Origin: Acidobacteriaceae bacterium
Lineage (GTDB): Bacteria; Acidobacteriota; Terriglobia; Terriglobales; Acidobacteriaceae
Length of the DNA: 33,247 nt
Assembly (NCBI GenBank): GCA_030038195.1
Contig: JASHPJ010000094.1
Span: 1-33,247 of the forward strand
Direction of reading: 5' to 3'
Each line of letters starts with the position of its first letter. The stretch's first letter is position 1. The notes beneath the pieces are model-generated. The model was not told the DNA's origin and ran no database searches. It saw only the letters and a list, made by a program, of their open reading frames with translations. This document shows positions 30,428 through 33,247 of this stretch, piece after piece. The translations under genes were made by a program, and so were the position numbers.

Positions 30428-31807
30428 TTACCGGTTTCCGGTGAGAGTTTGCAGCGCGGCCCGCGCGGTTTCATAGCGCACGCGCCCGTCTTCGCGCGCG
30501 TTCTCGGCCTGGACAAAGGTGTTTTGCGCATCCACGACTTCGAGCACCGTTGCTTCGCCGCCTGCATAGCGAAGCCTGGCGAGGCGCAGGCTCTCGGCGG
30601 CCAGGGACGTGCTCTGATCGAGCGAGGCAAGCTCGTCGCGCGCCGCTGCGGCCTCGGAGTACGCCTCGTCGAGCTCGGCAATCAGCCGGCGCTGCGTGGC
30701 GCTCAGGGCAACGCGCGCGGCGTCGCGGCGAATCTCGCTCTGCTTCACCTTGTGCGCCGTCGCGAGCCAATCCCATACGGGAATATCGAGCGTGACGCTG
30801 GCCGAGTAGCCAAGGTTGCGCACGCCGTCCGGTCCGTTCGCGGCAATCTGCGGAGCGTCGATGCCATAAGTGACATTCATGCCAAGATCGGGCAGATACG
30901 CCGCGCGCGCGGCCAGCACATCGGCGTTGCTCACGTTGAACGCGGCCAGCGCGCTTTTCAGCTCGGGATTGTTCCTGGCCGCGGCCTGCTCCACGTCTTC
31001 GCGCGCGGCCAGCGGCGGCGCGGCGTCGGGCGCACGCAGCGTGTACGGCGCGCGCGGATCGGGAAAGAGCAGGACTCCAAGCTCGAGACGCGCTTTTTCG
31101 GCCGCAACGCACGCGTCTTCCAGATCGCGGTTGCGCTGCTGCTCTTCGAGCTGCGCCTTCACCACGTCAGCGTGCGCAGCCTCGCGAGCCTGCTCGCGCT
31201 CTTGCGTGAGGCGGGAAAAATCAGCCGCTTCCTGCCGTGCTCGCTGGGCAACGACGAGTTTGTGATCGGCGGCGAGCGCGCTGAAGAACAGGCCGGTAAC
31301 CCCCGCAACCAATCCGCGCCGCGCGATTTCAAGCTCGGCTGCAGCCTGCGCGGCGGCTGCATCGGCGCGGCGGATGGCGGCTGCGCCAGCGAGGCCGAAC
31401 GTTTCGTTGATCGAGGCCTGGCTGGCGTACTCGCGCACCGCGTTGTTGGCGATGAATCGCGGCGCCGGCTGCGCGGATGCGCCCTGTCCGGCCTGATTGA
31501 GGAGTCCGTTGGGCTGCGTGTAGAGCGCCTGATTGTGATAGACAACGCCCGGCAGCATGCCACCGCGTGCAATGGAGCGGTCAAGCGACGCTGCGCCGCG
31601 GTCTGCTCTCGCCGCCGCGTATGCGGGATCGCTGGCCTCGGCGCGATGGATCGCTTCATCGAGCGTAATGACGACGGGCTGCGCGGCATCAGCGAGCTGC
31701 GTGGCCTGCCCGTAGCCCAGGGCCGACGCTACGAGAAGCAGCGAGGCAACGGTAGAAGTCCAGACCGGCAGCGAACCGCGCCGGTTCCGATTGTCCTGCA
31801 TCTTCAC
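30428..31807 (-). CDS. TolC family outer membrane efflux protein
   Basis: 459 residues with a signal peptide (cleavage near ALGYGQA). Two related halves of long helices follow, as in TolC: ITLDEAIHRAEASDPAYAAARADRGAASLD at the start of the first and VEQAAARNNPELKSALAAFNVSNADVLAARAAYLPDLGMNVTY at the second. The C-terminus ARLRYAGGEATVLEVVDAQNTFVQAE is the typical end. The protein trimer forms the outer-membrane duct for the RND pump. It is the first of the three pump genes. No local regulator gene (for example TetR) is present. A direct repeat in the upstream 54-nt gap is a possible control site. Confidence 0.93.
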   Translation of the reverse strand: MKMQDNRNRRGSLPVWTSTVASLLLVASALGYGQATQLADAAQPVVITLDEAIHRAEASDPAYAAARADRGAASLDRSIARGGMLPGVVYHNQALYTQPNGLLNQAGQGASAQPAPRFIANNAVREYASQASINETFGLAGAAAIRRADAAAAQAAAELEIARRGLVAGVTGLFFSALAADHKLVVAQRARQEAADFSRLTQEREQAREAAHADVVKAQLEEQQRNRDLEDACVAAEKARLELGVLLFPDPRAPYTLRAPDAAPPLAAREDVEQAAARNNPELKSALAAFNVSNADVLAARAAYLPDLGMNVTYGIDAPQIAANGPDGVRNLGYSASVTLDIPVWDWLATAHKVKQSEIRRDAARVALSATQRRLIAELDEAYSEAAAARDELASLDQSTSLAAESLRLARLRYAGGEATVLEVVDAQNTFVQAENAREDGRVRYETARAALQTLTGNR

Positions 31808-31828
31808 ACCAAGAAGGATACAGACCGA

Positions 31829-31846
31829 TCCTGAATTCTTCCTGAA
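31829..31846 (-). promoter_or_regulatory. Direct repeat upstream of the efflux operon, possible regulator site
   Basis: On the minus strand TTCAGGA occurs twice (31846-31840 and 31835-31829), 11 nt from start to start, 22 nt before the TolC ATG. The 11-nt spacing is typical of OmpR/PhoB-type response-regulator half-sites. CCGATC / GATCGG (31825-31830, 31847-31852) also flanks it as an inverted pair. There is no experimental support. Confidence 0.4.
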
Positions 31847-31861
31847 GATCGGATGGCCCGC

Positions 31862-32338
31862 CTAGGATGCAAGCGGCCTGCGGCGGCCGGGCAGCGCGTC
31901 CGGGGCGAGAATCGCCAGCGCGCCCGCAATCCACAGCCAGTGGCCGATGAGCGGCGCGACCTTTTGCAGCGCGAAAAACCACCACGTCGCAACCATGCAC
32001 AAAAGGACGAAAATGCCCAGGACCCTGCGCAGGACGCGGAGCCTGGCAAAGAAGCCGGTCAGCAGGACGAGAACGACGAGCGGATTGATCCAGCCGCTGA
32101 AGATCACCAGCAGAATGGGAAGCGGAGGCGGCCAGGGAACTGACTTGCCGAAGAGCCCCACTGTTTCAGTCAGCGCGATGGAAGCGCACTTCCAGCCGGG
32201 AAAGAGGGTGGCGTCAGGGCCCGGCGCACCGGTGCGCACCGCCGGCAGGAAAAAGGCCAGGACAAATACGGCGAGACCGATGAAGCGAAGAACCCACGCA
32301 ATCCAGCAATTGGCTTCACTCGAGGTATGCGATGACAT
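31862..32338 (-). CDS. Hypothetical integral membrane protein, 158 aa
   Basis: Start ATG at 32338 with GGGGAG upstream; the longer frame to 32443 is not needed. Four hydrophobic segments: FIGLAVFVLAFFLPAV (about 19-34), PILLVIFSGWINPLVVLVLLTGFF (74-97), VLGIFVLLCMVATWWFFAL (106-124) and LIGHWLWIAGALAILA (130-145). A Cys and Pro/Trp-rich loop (FPGWKCASIALTETV, PWPPPLP) separates the first two. The family is not recognised. It lies 54 nt upstream of tolC on the same strand and may be the first gene of the efflux operon. Confidence 0.75.
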   Translation of the reverse strand: MSSHTSSEANCWIAWVLRFIGLAVFVLAFFLPAVRTGAPGPDATLFPGWKCASIALTETVGLFGKSVPWPPPLPILLVIFSGWINPLVVLVLLTGFFARLRVLRRVLGIFVLLCMVATWWFFALQKVAPLIGHWLWIAGALAILAPDALPGRRRPLAS

Positions 32339-32472
32339 GGCTGCTCCCCTGGATTCTGACACGATGATACGGAACCGGGCCCCCAAAAACAGCGATCGGG
32401 CGCGGCGCATGCGAGTTTTTTTCTTCATGCGAGCGCCCGGCATCGCGCCCCGCTCTGCGATACTTGTGTGTT

Positions 32473-33024
32473 ATGCCCATCGACGACCTTCAGCAGGCTG
32501 CACAAAAGATTGCCGGGTTTCTGAGCACACTGAATAAACTGGGTGGCATGCGGCTCAAGTACCGCATCACCGCCGGCGATGGCGCACGCGACCCCGAGGG
32601 GCTTGAGGCGCGCCAGATTTACGTCGAGCTGGGCGGGCCCGACGTGCCGCTGGTCATCCAGCACAACGGCGAGCTGCTGCGGGCCCTGGAAACCATCGCT
32701 GCGCAGATGCTGCGGCTGGAGCAGCGCGAGCACGACCTGGTGAGCTTTGACGCAGCCAACTTCAAGGCGCTGCGCGCGCAGGAGCTGCGGCTCTCAGCCG
32801 AGACGGCCGCAGAAAAAGTACTCCGCACCGGCGTGCCGTATAGCTTTCCGCCGATGAACAGCCGCGAGCGCCGGCTGCTGCACCTGGCCTGCCGCGAGCT
32901 CGAAGGCGTGGAGACAGCGAGCGTGGGCGAGGGACTAAATCGCTTCCTGGTCGTGTATCCCGAGGGCAAAACGAACCTGCCCGTAACGCCGCCTGTAAAG
33001 CCGCGCGGCTTCGGGCGCAGGTAA
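32473..33024 (+). CDS. R3H domain RNA-binding protein (KhpB/Jag-like)
   Basis: 183 residues from the ATG at 32473. The middle part (about 28-90, LKYRITAGDG ... IYVELGGPDVPLVIQHNGELLRALETIAAQML) resembles the KH-like region of Jag/KhpB. The C-terminal R3H domain carries the signature Arg133-x3-His137 (SRERRLLHLACRELEGVETASVGEG) and ends in LNRFLVVYPEG. The Jag-N domain is absent. These proteins bind RNA or single-stranded nucleic acid. In many bacteria the gene is next to yidC, rnpA and rpmH; here it stands alone between a membrane protein and a transposon. Confidence 0.88.
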   Translation: MPIDDLQQAAQKIAGFLSTLNKLGGMRLKYRITAGDGARDPEGLEARQIYVELGGPDVPLVIQHNGELLRALETIAAQMLRLEQREHDLVSFDAANFKALRAQELRLSAETAAEKVLRTGVPYSFPPMNSRERRLLHLACRELEGVETASVGEGLNRFLVVYPEGKTNLPVTPPVKPRGFGRR

Positions 33025-33027
33025 AAA

Positions 33028-33044
33028 CAGGGATCAGGGGTCAG
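33028..33044 (+). repeat. Short heptanucleotide array next to the transposon
   Basis: CAGGGATCAGGGGTCAG: two heptads (AGGGATC, AGGGGTC) of the same family as 4610-4655. It stops about 7 nt before the presumed left end of the IS630-type element, so the rest of the array may have been displaced or split by the insertion. Confidence 0.65.
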
Positions 33045-33050
33045 TTGCCA

Positions 33051-33247
33051 CGCTAGAGCATTTCTAATTTAGGTGTATACATACTGTGCGATACTATTCC
33101 TGCCGTTTGGAGGCGGCCGGGATGCATAGCTATTCGCAAGACCTGCGTGATCGTGTGCTTTGGGCGCTGGAGCGGGGAGAGCGGCCTTCAGACATTGCAC
33201 GGCGGCTGGAGGTGGGCCGCGTGTGGGTATATCGGGTGCGGGATCGG
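33051..33247 (+). mobile_element. IS630-type insertion sequence, left part
   Basis: The region begins about GCTAGAGCATTTC (33051), is AT-richer than the surrounding sequence (AATTTAGGTGTATACATAC), and continues into a transposase start at 33122. The exact terminal inverted repeat and target duplication cannot be fixed because the right end is outside the window. GCTAGAGC also begins element B at 14739. Confidence 0.6.
33122..33247 (+). CDS. IS630 family transposase, N-terminal part
   Basis: 42 codons, cut by the right edge. MHSYSQDLRDRVLWALERGERPSDIARRLEVGRVWVYRV matches the helix-turn-helix start of IS630-type transposases (SxDLRxRV ... GExxxxIARRxxVxxxxV). TTGGAGG lies about 10 nt upstream of the ATG. 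The catalytic DDE part is not in the window, so whether the gene is intact is unknown. Confidence 0.83.
   Translation, partial: MHSYSQDLRDRVLWALERGERPSDIARRLEVGRVWVYRVRDR

Noticed and set aside
29279..31834. An 851-codon open frame on the plus strand opposite the adaptor and TolC genes
   Set aside because: It crosses two well-supported genes antisense, with Arg/Leu/Cys-rich composition and no ribosome-binding site; a shadow.

Overview
The window looks like chromosome of an Acidobacteriota member, probably class Terriglobia. The reasons are high GC, two secreted VWA proteins of the type expanded in that phylum (VWFA-related Acidobacterial domain), a TolC/adaptor/RND set, an EgtB/EgtD pair, and many secreted proteins recognisable only by DUF-type similarity. 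Apart from a transposase cut by the right edge, it is dense housekeeping and accessory chromosome. I see no prophage, CRISPR array or large biosynthetic cluster. All assignments come from reading motifs; no database search was possible.

Layout. 1-2.3 kb: end of an M50 site-2 protease with CBS domains, rsmI, and a small unknown gene. 2.5-5.2 kb: a secreted repeat-fold protein, a PIN/TRAM membrane protein and a receiver-only response regulator. 5.7-8.9 kb: a PhzF-like isomerase, an unrecognised two-gene cassette (a very low-charge 287-residue protein plus a 104-residue helical protein), a candidate small-RNA gene, tRNA-Cys and a small unknown protein. 9.2-12.6 kb: two divergent VWA proteins, the second followed 3 nt later by an EamA permease. 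12.7-15.5 kb: tatA, an unknown cytosolic protein, a gene-free stretch with nested inverted repeats, a periplasmic thioredoxin-like protein, two MITE-like elements and a flavin reductase-like protein. 15.5-19.5 kb: a CDP-alcohol phosphatidyltransferase, greA, ruvX, mltG and a lipoprotein. 19.6-21.4 kb: DUF5666-like and TPR secreted proteins. 21.6-23.9 kb: egtB-egtD. 24-25.2 kb: GH27 alpha-galactosidase. 25.3-32.3 kb: a same-strand run of membrane protein, TolC, adaptor, RND pump and YceH. 32.5-33.2 kb: an R3H protein and the start of an IS630-type element.

The most unusual structure is a family of period-7 (heptanucleotide) tandem arrays. They occur as inverted pairs at three loci (4.6-4.8, 16.15-16.26 and 16.84-17.02 kb), and a short copy abuts the transposon at 33.03 kb. 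At the second locus an array forms the 5' untranslated region and ribosome-binding site of a lipid-synthesis gene. At the third, an array encodes the last residues and stop codon of ruvX.

Other items for a second look are the 287/104-residue cassette, the promoter-to-terminator RNA unit ending 3 nt before tRNA-Cys, and the two abutting miniature inverted-repeat elements between the thioredoxin-like and flavin reductase genes.
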